From Helicobacteraceae bacterium (GTDB lineage: Bacteria > Campylobacterota > Campylobacteria > Campylobacterales > Sulfurimonadaceae), in NCBI GenBank assembly GCA_030642185.1, contig DAOWOG010000017.1:1-9973 (forward strand): 9,973 bases of DNA. Direction: 5' to 3'. Positions within the stretch are counted from its first letter, which is position 1. Each line of letters opens with the position of its first letter. Shown here piece after piece: positions 1 to 7,749 of the stretch. The notes beneath the pieces were generated by a model that worked only from the letters and a program-made list of their open reading frames with translations, was not told the DNA's origin and ran no database searches. The position numbers and the translations under genes are program-made.

Positions 1-849
1 AATAATTGCTATGACGGCAATCGGAAACATGAAGAACACTGATGCATCCGGAAACATCGGCAACGAAAAACGTACAAATGCATAAGTACCCATTTTAAGC
101 AGTACAGCAGCAAGGATTACCGAACCGATAGTCGGCGCCTGACCGTGTGCATATGGAAGCCATGTATGAAATGGGAACATCGGCACTTTAATCGCAAATC
201 CCATAAAAAATGCCACAAACAGCCATAACTGAATATTTACCGGCAGTACCAGACGATACCATTCAAGAATAGAAAAACTCCACTCTCCTGTTGCCTGATG
301 ATAGAAATGTGCCATAAACAGCATACCGACCAGCATCACTAACGATCCGGTAAATGTATAGAGAAAAAACTTGACTGATGCATAGATACGAAGCGCTCCA
401 CCCCATGCACCGATAATATAGAGCATCGGTACAAGAGACAGTTCCCAGAACAGATAGAAGATGATTGCATCAAGTGCGGCAAAAACACCTACCATTGTCA
501 TCTGCAGGAAGAGCAAGGTAATAATCAGATCTTTTATACGGCGTGTTTCTGTCAATGATGCGATACCGATCATTGTAAAGAATGCTGCCATAACAATAAT
601 AAACAGTGAGATACCGTCTACACCCAACAAATAGCTGATGCCAAAAGCCGGAATCAATGGAGCCTGCTCCATAAACTGCATACCGGAGATTGACGGATCA
701 TAAGCATACCAAAGTACCAGCGAGAGAGCAAACTCGACAACAGATACGGTAATACCGTAAGCACGTATACTCTCTTTCGATACAACAAAACCCAGTATCG
801 CTGCCAAAGCAGGAAAGAAAATCAGAATCGATAATATATTGTCAAACAT
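1..849 (-). CDS. nuoM: NuoM, complex I antiporter-like proton-pumping subunit (partial, C-terminus off left edge)
   Basis: Membrane subunit of complex I, one of the three Mrp-antiporter-like subunits thought to translocate a proton each. The frame is open from the ATG at 849 to base 1, giving the first 283 residues of a protein usually near 500; the C-terminal half is missing. Visible features are an N-terminal hydrophobic helix (MFDNILSILIFFPALAA), the WELSLVP motif with the conserved transmembrane glutamate at about residue 136, a lysine at 221 just before MFPFHTWLPYAHGQAPT, and a second lysine at 252 in AAVLLKMGTYAF. These match the Glu/Lys/Lys proton-path residues of the family. Where E. 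coli has LPDAH this protein has LPYAH, which I recall as typical of Campylobacterota. The start abuts the nuoL stop codon with no gap, and a good AGGAG lies 8 nt upstream (858-862) inside the end of nuoL, so translation is probably coupled. Identity is secure. Confidence 0.96.
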   Translation of the reverse strand, partial: MFDNILSILIFFPALAAILGFVVSKESIRAYGITVSVVEFALSLVLWYAYDPSISGMQFMEQAPLIPAFGISYLLGVDGISLFIIVMAAFFTMIGIASLTETRRIKDLIITLLFLQMTMVGVFAALDAIIFYLFWELSLVPMLYIIGAWGGALRIYASVKFFLYTFTGSLVMLVGMLFMAHFYHQATGEWSFSILEWYRLVLPVNIQLWLFVAFFMGFAIKVPMFPFHTWLPYAHGQAPTIGSVILAAVLLKMGTYAFVRFSLPMFPDASVFFMFPIAVIAII

Positions 850-2751
850 CTATATAGCTCCTAAATCAGAGAGTGCTTGCTGCACCGTATCTGAAGTTCC
901 AAATGAAAAAGCAGCGGCAAGTGTCAGCAAAATGAGCAAACCAATCACCATCCAGCGTAACATTGACGAGAGATTGCCATCTTGCATGTGACGTGTTTTC
1001 TCACCCGTACCGTATATTGTATTGGCAATTCCGTCAACCGATGCATCCACTATTTTCATATCGACTTCTTTCCAGAGTACGCGTGAAAGTTCTCTATAAG
1101 GTTTTGTGAAAAACTCTTCATAAAACTGGGGAATAAAGTATTGATTAATGAGAACCTTATAACATGGTCTTTCTTCCCACTTTTTACTGAGCGGTCCGTT
1201 TTTATACAGCATAATAGCAGTTATGATACCGCCAAGTGCAATCATCGAAGTTACAATAATCAGGATCATCTCAACATGATGTGTATGAAATTCAAAGTTT
1301 GGAAGCAAATGAGTAATAAAGTGAACAAACTCATGCTCAAACCAACCGGCGATAACAGCCAGTACAGCCAGCGGGCTCATCGCCCATAGCACATATTTAT
1401 AGGCTTCATGAGGATGAAAGCCAAGTGCTTCATGACGTTTTTCTCCGAAGAAAGCAAGCATAATCAAACGGAATGAATAAAATGCGGTCAGACCCGCAGT
1501 CACCCATAATGTTCCCCATAAAATATAGTGATCACCGCTGAATGCTACTTCCAGGATCTTGTCTTTTGAAAAGAAACCTGCCAACGGATAAATACCTGCC
1601 AATGCAACCGATGCAAGTGTCATCATTACCATCGTCCATTTCATAGCATGACGAAGCCCACCCATTTTAACAGGATCCAGCTCATCATCCATGGCGTGCA
1701 TCACGTTACCTGCACCAAGGAAAAGCAGGGCTTTAAAGAATGCGTGTGCCATGAGGTGAAACAGTGCCACCCAATACGCACCCAGTCCCGCTGCCACAAA
1801 CATATAGCCCAACTGTGAAAGTGTTGAGTAAGCAATAATACGTTTCATATCGCGATTAACCAGTGCCATGGTCGCAGCAAAAATCGCGACAAATGCACCC
1901 AGACTGGCGATCATATATCCGACATCCGGTATCAAATCATAGATAGGGTTTGCGCGTATTACAAGATATACACCTGCCGTTACCATCGTGGCAGCATGGA
2001 TCAAGGCAGAAACCGGTGTCGGACCTTCCATTGCATCGGCGAGCCACGTATGCAGCGGGAATTGCGCTGATTTACCCATTGCACCAACAAATAAGAAGAT
2101 ACCGATCATCGTCACCGTATCGATATCAAGATATGGAACTTCAGCAAAAACCTTGTCATACTGAAGCGAACCGGTATTCCAATAGATAAGGAAAATACCG
2201 ATCAGCATTCCAAGGTCAGCAATACGATTCATAATAAACGCTTCGTTCGCTGCCCAGGTCGCTGTCTCTTTATGATACCAGAAACCGATCAGCAGCCATG
2301 AGCAGAGACCAACACCTTCCCAACCGATAAACAGACCTGCGAAGTTATCACTCATCACAAGAACCATCATCGAGAATACGAAAGCTGAAAGGTAGGAAAA
2401 GAATCGGTTAAATCCTTTATCATGATCCATATAGCCAATGGCGTAGACATGAACTACCGTTGATACAGTCGTTACGACAATCATCATCGTAGCGCTGACT
2501 TCATCAACAACAAAGCCAAACGGTATATACAGATTACCTGTCGCCATCCATGTCATCATTTCAACATGTATAACTTCCCCTCCGCTGAGGAGGTAAGAAA
2601 ACAAAATCACACTGCTGACAAACGAAGTAAAAAGAAGGCCGGATGTGATTAGTCCTGTCCAGAGTGTCTTTGGGCTTGCACCAAACAACGCAGCGAACAG
2701 TGATCCAGCCAACGGTGCAAAGAGTGCCAAATATAAATACATTTCCATCAT
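850..2751 (-). CDS. nuoL: NuoL, complex I antiporter-like proton-pumping subunit
   Basis: Distal proton-pumping membrane subunit of complex I. It has 633 residues, close to the usual 610-640, and is hydrophobic throughout with about 16 predicted membrane segments. Conserved elements are the FIGWEGVGLCSW motif with the key glutamate at residue 145, GAMGKSAQFPLHTWLADAM with lysine 227, the GPTPVSALIHAATMVTAG helix with His252, and AGFFSKDKI with lysines 396 and 398 in the distal channel. The last 110 or so residues are an amphipathic stretch followed by a final hydrophobic helix (about 597-616). This fits the lateral helix HL and its anchor, and separates NuoL from NuoM, NuoN and Mrp proteins. 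Two Met codons stand in tandem at the start (2751 and 2748). GAGGA at 2756-2760 lies 4 nt from the first and 7 nt from the second, so initiation at 2748 is slightly favoured. Residue numbers here count from 2751. The start is 1-4 nt after nuoK and the stop abuts nuoM. Confidence 0.98.
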   Translation of the reverse strand: MMEMYLYLALFAPLAGSLFAALFGASPKTLWTGLITSGLLFTSFVSSVILFSYLLSGGEVIHVEMMTWMATGNLYIPFGFVVDEVSATMMIVVTTVSTVVHVYAIGYMDHDKGFNRFFSYLSAFVFSMMVLVMSDNFAGLFIGWEGVGLCSWLLIGFWYHKETATWAANEAFIMNRIADLGMLIGIFLIYWNTGSLQYDKVFAEVPYLDIDTVTMIGIFLFVGAMGKSAQFPLHTWLADAMEGPTPVSALIHAATMVTAGVYLVIRANPIYDLIPDVGYMIASLGAFVAIFAATMALVNRDMKRIIAYSTLSQLGYMFVAAGLGAYWVALFHLMAHAFFKALLFLGAGNVMHAMDDELDPVKMGGLRHAMKWTMVMMTLASVALAGIYPLAGFFSKDKILEVAFSGDHYILWGTLWVTAGLTAFYSFRLIMLAFFGEKRHEALGFHPHEAYKYVLWAMSPLAVLAVIAGWFEHEFVHFITHLLPNFEFHTHHVEMILIIVTSMIALGGIITAIMLYKNGPLSKKWEERPCYKVLINQYFIPQFYEEFFTKPYRELSRVLWKEVDMKIVDASVDGIANTIYGTGEKTRHMQDGNLSSMLRWMVIGLLILLTLAAAFSFGTSDTVQQALSDLGAI

Positions 2752-2752
2752 A

Positions 2753-3061
2753 TTATCCTCGCATCGATGTCATTGCATCGAGATCAATATTATTGGTACG
2801 TTTGAACCAGATGATCAACAAGCCAAGACCAACGGCCACTTCTGATGCCGCAATAGCGATCACAAAAAATGCGAACATCTGTCCTGTCAAATCACCGTAA
2901 TAGTGCGATATAGCTGCAAAGGCTATATTTACGGAATTGAGTAAAATCTCTGTCGCAAAAAAGAGCATCAACAGATTTTTACGACGCATTACTCCGATCA
3001 AGCCGATTGCAAAAAGCAGTGTCGATAGAATCAGATAGTGGTTTAAAGTAATTTCCATCAT
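2753..3061 (-). CDS. nuoK: NuoK, small membrane subunit of complex I
   Basis: Three-helix membrane subunit (homologous to the N-terminal part of MrpC/ND4L) between NuoJ and the antiporter-like subunits, contributing to the proton path that links the quinone site to the pumps. Its 102 residues match the family length of about 100. Helix 1 is roughly residues 8-24, followed by a basic loop (RRK at 26-28), helix 2 (30-51) with conserved Glu38, and helix 3 (61-85) with conserved Glu74. These correspond to E. coli Glu36 and Glu72, the two essential membrane carboxylates. The ATG at 3061 overlaps the nuoJ stop by 4 nt (ATGA), and AAAGG lies 7 nt upstream within nuoJ, so the first of two tandem ATGs is the better start. 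Translational coupling to nuoJ is likely. Confidence 0.97.
   Translation of the reverse strand: MMEITLNHYLILSTLLFAIGLIGVMRRKNLLMLFFATEILLNSVNIAFAAISHYYGDLTGQMFAFFVIAIAASEVAVGLGLLIIWFKRTNNIDLDAMTSMRG
2756..2760 (-). promoter_or_regulatory. Ribosome binding site of nuoL
   Basis: The sequence GAGGA on the minus strand lies inside the last codons of nuoK. It sits 4 nt before the ATG at 2751 and 7 nt before the ATG at 2748. The spacing favours the second ATG as the nuoL start, and the location implies that nuoL is translated by ribosomes finishing nuoK. Confidence 0.55.
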
Positions 3062-3630
3062 AAGACAGCCTTTTTATCAGATTCCTGCATGCTCTGAATC
3101 TCTTCTTCACTCATCTGTGTCAGGGATCGATCCATTTTCTTTCCTGCAAGTACAATTCCCGATATCATCGCAACCAAAAGCATGACAGCTGCTACTTCAA
3201 ACGGTACAAGGTACTTGGTGAAAAGGATCATACCTACTTCCTGAGTATTTCCTACATTTTCGTGCATCGGGTAGATGGCTGAAATATGTTCTGATGCGAT
3301 CGGTGTAACAAAAATCACAACGACCATCAATGCTGCCAATCCGCTTAGACCAAATACGATCATAGATGAACTGTTTTTCTCTTTGAGTTCGCGTGTCGTG
3401 TCAAAGAACATCATACCAAATGCGTACAAGGCCATAACCGCACCGGTGTAAACGATAATTTGTACCGCTCCTAAAAAATCTGCACCCAGCAGGAAGAAAA
3501 ATGCTGAGATAAAGATCATACCTGCTGCCAACGATGTCAATGCATAAAGTGCCTGACTGGTCAAGACTGTAATGCTAAACATGGCAACCGTTAAAAAAGC
3601 GAACAGATAAAATGCTATTGCTTCAAACAT
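3058..3630 (-). CDS. nuoJ: NuoJ, membrane subunit of complex I
   Basis: Five-helix membrane subunit (ND6 homologue) next to NuoH and NuoK; its third helix carries the pi-bulge involved in coupling quinone reduction to proton pumping. It has 190 residues, within the normal range. The diagnostic third-helix motif is FLGAVQIIVYTGAVMALYAF (residues 52-71), with the conserved tyrosine at 61 and glycine at 63. A further hydrophobic segment spans about 90-110, and the last spans about 141-162. The tail after residue 163 is hydrophilic and acidic (SEEEIQSMQESDKK) and probably faces the cytoplasm. An AGGAG at 3636-3640 lies 5 nt before the ATG, overlapping the nuoI stop codon. The stop overlaps the nuoK start by 4 nt. 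Nothing in the sequence suggests degradation. Confidence 0.96.
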   Translation of the reverse strand: MFEAIAFYLFAFLTVAMFSITVLTSQALYALTSLAAGMIFISAFFFLLGADFLGAVQIIVYTGAVMALYAFGMMFFDTTRELKEKNSSSMIVFGLSGLAALMVVVIFVTPIASEHISAIYPMHENVGNTQEVGMILFTKYLVPFEVAAVMLLVAMISGIVLAGKKMDRSLTQMSEEEIQSMQESDKKAVL

Positions 3631-3639
3631 ACCTACTCC

Positions 3640-4257
3640 TTAATAAGCCAGAGGTGTCTTTTGGACACGCTCATCTTCATGTGGTGTAATTGCACCAAAA
3701 CCTGGATACTCTTTTTGTGCTCCGGCCTTCATGACATCTATCGGTGTCAACATATCTTCAAACGTCACATAATGTGCACGCTGTTCTGATGTGTTTTCAT
3801 ATCGAGGTCCATGAACGATCGCCAATTCCGGACAAACTTCTGCACAATAACCGCAGAAAATACAACGTCCGAGGTTAATACTGTATTCGCCTACTTCTTT
3901 TCGGCTATTTTCGTCATATCTTGTATCCATACGAATACAATCAGAGATACAGATTTTTTCACATAATCCGCATCCGATACAGCGTTCTGTATCTGATTCC
4001 CACAAACGAAGCATTTCATGCACTGCACGATAACGCGGCCCGATAGGCAACTTCTCTTTCGGATACTGTACCGTATGGATATCAAACTTGATCATCTCAC
4101 GCATTACTACCCACAGACCTACAAAAAGCTCACCTTTAAATGTACGATCAACTGCACGTTTAAATTTACCCCAACCTGTTGTCGGATAATCAGCTATATC
4201 AACCTGATAGTAGTTTTGCTCACCTACATTTCTGTCTTTAAATTGTTCTAAACTCAT
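3640..4257 (-). CDS. nuoI: NuoI, 2x[4Fe-4S] ferredoxin-like subunit of complex I
   Basis: Peripheral-arm subunit that carries clusters N6a and N6b and passes electrons from NuoG to NuoB (cluster N2). With the start at 4257 it has 205 residues, slightly longer than the E. coli protein. Two ferredoxin motifs are visible: CIGCGLCEKIC (cysteines 93, 96, 99, 103) and CIFCGYCAEVCP (132, 135, 138, 142). The first motif lacks the usual proline after its fourth cysteine and has Ile-Ser-Asp-Cys instead. The N-terminal part contains the amphipathic segment (about 45-60) that rests on the membrane near NuoH. The frame also allows GTG at 4263 or ATG at 4260, but the GTG overlaps the ribosome binding site AAGGGG (4263-4268). 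That site is 5 nt from the ATG at 4257 and only 2 nt from the one at 4260, so 4257 is preferred. It follows nuoH by 9 nt. Confidence 0.96.
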   Translation of the reverse strand: MSLEQFKDRNVGEQNYYQVDIADYPTTGWGKFKRAVDRTFKGELFVGLWVVMREMIKFDIHTVQYPKEKLPIGPRYRAVHEMLRLWESDTERCIGCGLCEKICISDCIRMDTRYDENSRKEVGEYSINLGRCIFCGYCAEVCPELAIVHGPRYENTSEQRAHYVTFEDMLTPIDVMKAGAQKEYPGFGAITPHEDERVQKTPLAY

Positions 4258-4262
4258 CATCA

Positions 4263-4268
4263 CCCCTT
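4263..4268 (-). promoter_or_regulatory. Ribosome binding site of nuoI, decides the start
   Basis: AAGGGG on the minus strand overlaps the end of the nuoH stop codon. It is 5 nt before the ATG at 4257 and 2 nt before the ATG at 4260, and it overlaps the possible GTG at 4261-4263. This makes 4257 the most likely start and rules against the GTG. Confidence 0.6.
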
Positions 4269-5256
4269 AAAACATCATCACTATACCGGTGATCACAATA
4301 TTGAGCACGGCTATCGGCATAAGGACTTTCCAACATAACCACATCAACTGATCCGGTCTGACATCCGGCCACGCAGCACGTGTCCATAGGAAAAAGAAGA
4401 AGAAAAATGCAACTTTCCCCAACAGTGCAAATGCACCTAGTACTGTGCCGTCACCAAAACCGCCCAGAAAGATAATCGCCATCACAAATGAGATAAAAAA
4501 CATATTTGCATACTCACCGATGAAGAACAGACCCCATCGCATTCCCGAATATTCTGTACCAAAACCATCAATAATCTCATGATCATTCGCAATCAGGTGA
4601 AATGGCGTACGCCCGGTTTCTGCAAATGCTGCGATCCAAAACAGGATAAATGCAACAGGCTGTGACCATATGATCCACTCACCAATACCGCCGGCCTGAT
4701 AATTGTTAAAATCGATAAGCGAAAGTGAACCTACCATCATCATCGGTGCCAAAAGCGATAATCCGGTGACAACCTCATATGAGATAAATACTGCTGCACC
4801 CCTTGCTGCCGAAATGAGCGAATACTTATTGTTTGACGCCATACCGCCTAGCAGAGGACCATACAGGCCAATAGCCATCACACCGAGTATATATAAGATA
4901 CCGACATTGATATCAGCTACAATCGGATGAACCGTATAACCGAACAGTGTAAATTCCGGTAAAAACGGAATTGCGGCAGCAGCCATAAACGCGGTTGCGG
5001 CGGTAATAACCGGAGCAATCTTAAAAATCGGTCCTACGACACCTGCCGGAACAATATCTTCTTTTGTAAAAAGTTTGACACCATCCGCTGCAATCTGAAG
5101 CAATCCATACGGACCGACATGCATCGGCCCAAGTCTACGCTGCATAAATGCCAGAACTTTACGTTCAAAATAGGTACCAAAACCAGCCAATGCGGAAAAC
5201 ACTAATAAAATAACAACGATTTTTATAATCGTTTCAATAATAAATGCTGTATCCAT
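4267..5256 (-). CDS. nuoH: NuoH, membrane subunit at the quinone site of complex I
   Basis: Eight-helix membrane subunit (ND1 homologue) that docks the peripheral arm and forms much of the quinone chamber. It has 329 residues, the normal length. Conserved signatures include FERKVLAFMQRRLGPMHVGP (30-49), LQIAADGVKLFTKED (53-67), SYE at 159-161 and TEYSGMRWGLFFIGEYANM (234-252). The acidic loop after AETGRTPF reads HLIANDHE at 220-227. E. coli and Thermus have DLPEAEQE or a close variant there, so an aspartate and the first glutamate of the E-channel cluster are absent, the second is aspartate, and the third is kept. I cannot tell from the sequence alone whether this is lineage-typical. A run of six phenylalanines is at 284-289. 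The start ATG is 3 nt after nuoG copy 2, with AAAGG (5265-5269) 8 nt upstream. Confidence 0.98.
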   Translation of the reverse strand: MDTAFIIETIIKIVVILLVFSALAGFGTYFERKVLAFMQRRLGPMHVGPYGLLQIAADGVKLFTKEDIVPAGVVGPIFKIAPVITAATAFMAAAAIPFLPEFTLFGYTVHPIVADINVGILYILGVMAIGLYGPLLGGMASNNKYSLISAARGAAVFISYEVVTGLSLLAPMMMVGSLSLIDFNNYQAGGIGEWIIWSQPVAFILFWIAAFAETGRTPFHLIANDHEIIDGFGTEYSGMRWGLFFIGEYANMFFISFVMAIIFLGGFGDGTVLGAFALLGKVAFFFFFFLWTRAAWPDVRPDQLMWLCWKVLMPIAVLNIVITGIVMMF

Positions 5257-5259
5257 TGA

Positions 5260-7746
5260 TTACACCTTTGTGATTGAAGCTGAACTGAAGCGATAACCGC
5301 TAAAGAGCGTCTCAGATTGAATTTGTTTGTCGAATGTCGGCAGACATACAATGTCACCTTCAATTTTGTTATCGCTGATGACATTGACAAGCACTTCACC
5401 GTTTTCTGTTTGAACACGCACACGATCCCCCTCATTAAGTTCTCCGGCTTCCAACTGTACTTCACTGACATATAAACCGCCGTCTGCATGAAGTTGATGC
5501 GCTTTGTTGGTAAACGGTGTGAACTGACGTACAGGATTGACCAAATAGACAATCTGCCCATCAATCTTCAACGTATCGTCGATTGGATCGATTGTCTCAT
5601 CCTTTTTGGTCCGCACTGCAGAAGCATGCAGTTGATATCCGCGTACTTCTTCACCTGCGTTGGTGTAGTAGTTCGGAAGATCATCGAATTTTTCTTCTTT
5701 AAATCCGCGGGCAACAGGAAGCTGCACTGTATAATCAATCGTATATGCTGTTTCCAATCCTAATGCATTGGCAATATCATTGAGCACATATCCGCCGTAT
5801 CCGACTGCTACATTGGTCGGATTGACACGTTTGTTGATACTGGTTAATGTACCTTCCTGCTGATTCATCGCAGGCATGTCCAGGTCACCATCACCCAAGG
5901 CAGACAATACGAAGTCGCCTTGTGCGTTATAACCGATGCTCTTCTCACCCGCTGTTTCATCGAGGTCACAAATCAGACTTACACCCAATGTATTGGCAAG
6001 TGCCGGAATCATCACCAGCTCAAAGGCCGAATATTTTTCGATCATACCGACCAGACGCGCAAGGTTTCGAGCATTTGGATGCGTATATAGATCCGGACCC
6101 ACTATCAGAGAAAATGTCTCTTTTTTCTTCAAAAGTTTTTCAAGAGCTTCTTCAAAATTATCCGGCGCACCGACAATCTGAAGCAGACGGTTGTCATCTA
6201 CCTGAATCTCTTTTTCTACTTTTTTAGGAACCATTTTAGTCTTCTCTTCTTCGACCTCTTCCTCTTCACCCGTCTCTTTATTGACCTTTTTCACTTTCAC
6301 TTTTTCGACCACTTTCTCTTTAATGGTCTCTGTTACAGTGATCGTTTTCTCTGAGTGAAATGATGCCAGGTAATCAACAACATCACCCGGCAGTGCCTCT
6401 TTATCTCCAAACAGATCTAACAAAAGATACAGTACTGCTTCTTCCTGAAGCGGTGCATGGTTGATGCTCAGTACATTTTTACCCATACCGTTAATGACCG
6501 GATCAGGCATCGGATGAAAATAGAGTGCTGCTCCTTTCATCTGTACGGCATTATTCATAGCATAGCGTGCATTTGGATTGTCTGATTTGAGCGCCGAACC
6601 GACAGAAACGACGAAGTCTGTTTTATGCACTTTTTCCAGATCAGACCCATATAAAGATGTTCGGCTGATATCTGCATAACTTTTCATGAAAGTTTTAAAG
6701 TTAAGTGCTTCATCATTGATCAGTTTATAGCCGTATTTCTCTTTCAGTTTTTGAAGAACAAGTGCTTCTTCATTGGTAATTGTTGATGTAAAATTAATTG
6801 TATCTGCATCTTTAAATGCATTTACAGCAGAATTGAAAGCTGTTTCATCTTTACTGACATCAGCGTTTTGATAATCATATCCGTATCGTCCTGCCCCGCA
6901 GAGTGATACATAGTTCCACTCGTTGCTGACACGATATATCTTTTCGTCAGCATTTTCTACACTGGTATGCTTCGTATCGTAAGAAATTTGACATCCGGCA
7001 CTACAGTGTCCGCATGTTGCAGGGATCTGTTTATGTTCCCAGGCATTCGAAGTGTACATATAATCGGTATCGACCAGTGCGCCAACAGGACAAACGGCAG
7101 CACATTCACCACAACTGGTACAATCAAGCATTTCTTTGCCACTTGTTAAACCAATGACTGATTTATTCAGCTTGTTCCACATAGAGTAGGCATCTTTAGG
7201 CATACTCTCTTTGAATGCTCCATCAATCGCATCAGCGCCGCGCGGTACTGTTTTAAGCGAATTATCACCGATCATATCTTTACAGACAGTCACACAACGT
7301 TCACATACGATACAAAGACCCGGATCATAATGGATATGTCCCCAGTCGACTGAAGAACGCTCTACATCTTTGATGGCATAGCTTTGTGAATCAACACCTA
7401 TTTCCAGTGTATAGTTTTGGAGTTCACACTCACCTGATTGATCACAGACTCCGCACTGAAGCGGGTGGTTCACATCGTAAACCTCCATAATCGCACGTTT
7501 TTCATCTTCGATATTATCTGTTGATGTCGTGATATTCATGCCCTCTTTGGCTTTGGCATTACAGGCATATACCTGCTTGCCGTCAGCCTCAACCAGACAA
7601 ATACGACACGCCAAAGTAGGACTGCATCGTGTCAAGTAACAGATAGCCGGTATAAAGATATCATTTGCACGGGCAGCATTTAAAATAAACTCGCCCTCTT
7701 GTGTCTTTATCTCTTTTCCGTCTATGTTAATGGTTATTTCACTCAT
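5260..7746 (-). CDS. nuoG: NuoG copy 2, iron-sulfur subunit of the complex I input arm
   Basis: 828 residues, ending 3 nt before nuoH. The N-terminal plant-type [2Fe-2S] domain has cysteines 36, 47, 50 and 62. The His-ligated cluster has His94, Cys98, Cys101 and Cys107 (HPLQCGVCDQSGEC). Two ferredoxin-type motifs follow: CIVCERCVTVC (145, 148, 151, 155) and CTSCGECAAVCPVGAL (209, 212, 215, 219). CGHCSAGC plus Cys283 (245, 248, 252, 283) form the N7-type site at the head of the molybdopterin-oxidoreductase-like domain, which runs to the end and in this family has lost its Mo cofactor. It is clearly paralogous to the upstream nuoG, sharing GYNA-GDF-LS, NQQEGT and IDYT-LP-GF in the same order. 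Relative to that copy it has about 24 extra residues between Cys155 and Cys209 and a charged insertion near residues 466-517. It starts 3 nt after copy 1 with only a weak ribosome site (GTGGG, 10 nt upstream), so coupled translation is likely. The domain set excludes a gene fragment. Confidence 0.95.
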   Translation of the reverse strand: MSEITINIDGKEIKTQEGEFILNAARANDIFIPAICYLTRCSPTLACRICLVEADGKQVYACNAKAKEGMNITTSTDNIEDEKRAIMEVYDVNHPLQCGVCDQSGECELQNYTLEIGVDSQSYAIKDVERSSVDWGHIHYDPGLCIVCERCVTVCKDMIGDNSLKTVPRGADAIDGAFKESMPKDAYSMWNKLNKSVIGLTSGKEMLDCTSCGECAAVCPVGALVDTDYMYTSNAWEHKQIPATCGHCSAGCQISYDTKHTSVENADEKIYRVSNEWNYVSLCGAGRYGYDYQNADVSKDETAFNSAVNAFKDADTINFTSTITNEEALVLQKLKEKYGYKLINDEALNFKTFMKSYADISRTSLYGSDLEKVHKTDFVVSVGSALKSDNPNARYAMNNAVQMKGAALYFHPMPDPVINGMGKNVLSINHAPLQEEAVLYLLLDLFGDKEALPGDVVDYLASFHSEKTITVTETIKEKVVEKVKVKKVNKETGEEEEVEEEKTKMVPKKVEKEIQVDDNRLLQIVGAPDNFEEALEKLLKKKETFSLIVGPDLYTHPNARNLARLVGMIEKYSAFELVMIPALANTLGVSLICDLDETAGEKSIGYNAQGDFVLSALGDGDLDMPAMNQQEGTLTSINKRVNPTNVAVGYGGYVLNDIANALGLETAYTIDYTVQLPVARGFKEEKFDDLPNYYTNAGEEVRGYQLHASAVRTKKDETIDPIDDTLKIDGQIVYLVNPVRQFTPFTNKAHQLHADGGLYVSEVQLEAGELNEGDRVRVQTENGEVLVNVISDNKIEGDIVCLPTFDKQIQSETLFSGYRFSSASITKV
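6196..6351 (-). other. Lys/Glu/Val-rich low-complexity insertion inside NuoG copy 2
   Basis: Residues about 466-517 of NuoG copy 2 are almost entirely Lys, Glu, Val and Thr, for example ETIKEKVVEKVKVKKVNK and EEEEVEEEKTK. They interrupt the molybdopterin-oxidoreductase-like domain between LLLDLFGDKEALPGDVVDYL and the segment leading to SLIVGPDLYTHPNARNLA. The aligned region of NuoG copy 1 (roughly AFFDALDEGYLSAESNVGDE) has no such run. The alternating charge and valine pattern could form an extended beta hairpin or a flexible surface arm. It is in frame and does not disturb the flanking conserved motifs. Confidence 0.8.
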
Positions 7747-7749
7747 AAC

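Noticed and set aside
1..2751. NuoL/NuoM as Mrp antiporter or group 4 hydrogenase membrane subunits
   Set aside because: The neighbouring nuoG-H-I-J-K genes, the adjacent order and the NuoL C-terminal lateral-helix region all point to complex I; no hydrogenase catalytic subunit or Mrp gene is present.
4387..4404. Purine/pyrimidine-rich run encoding six phenylalanines in nuoH
   Set aside because: It falls within a membrane helix where Phe is acceptable and the codons alternate TTT/TTC; no sign of a slippery or regulatory site.
5223..5564. 113-codon minus-strand open frame overlapping the end of nuoG copy 2 and the start of nuoH
   Set aside because: It is in another frame of the same strand across two conserved genes, and its translation shows no recognisable motif.
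5847..6227. 126-codon open frame on the plus strand
   Set aside because: It lies wholly antisense to nuoG copy 2, whose protein is conserved and continuous across this stretch; the plus-strand product resembles no family I know and has no clear ribosome site.
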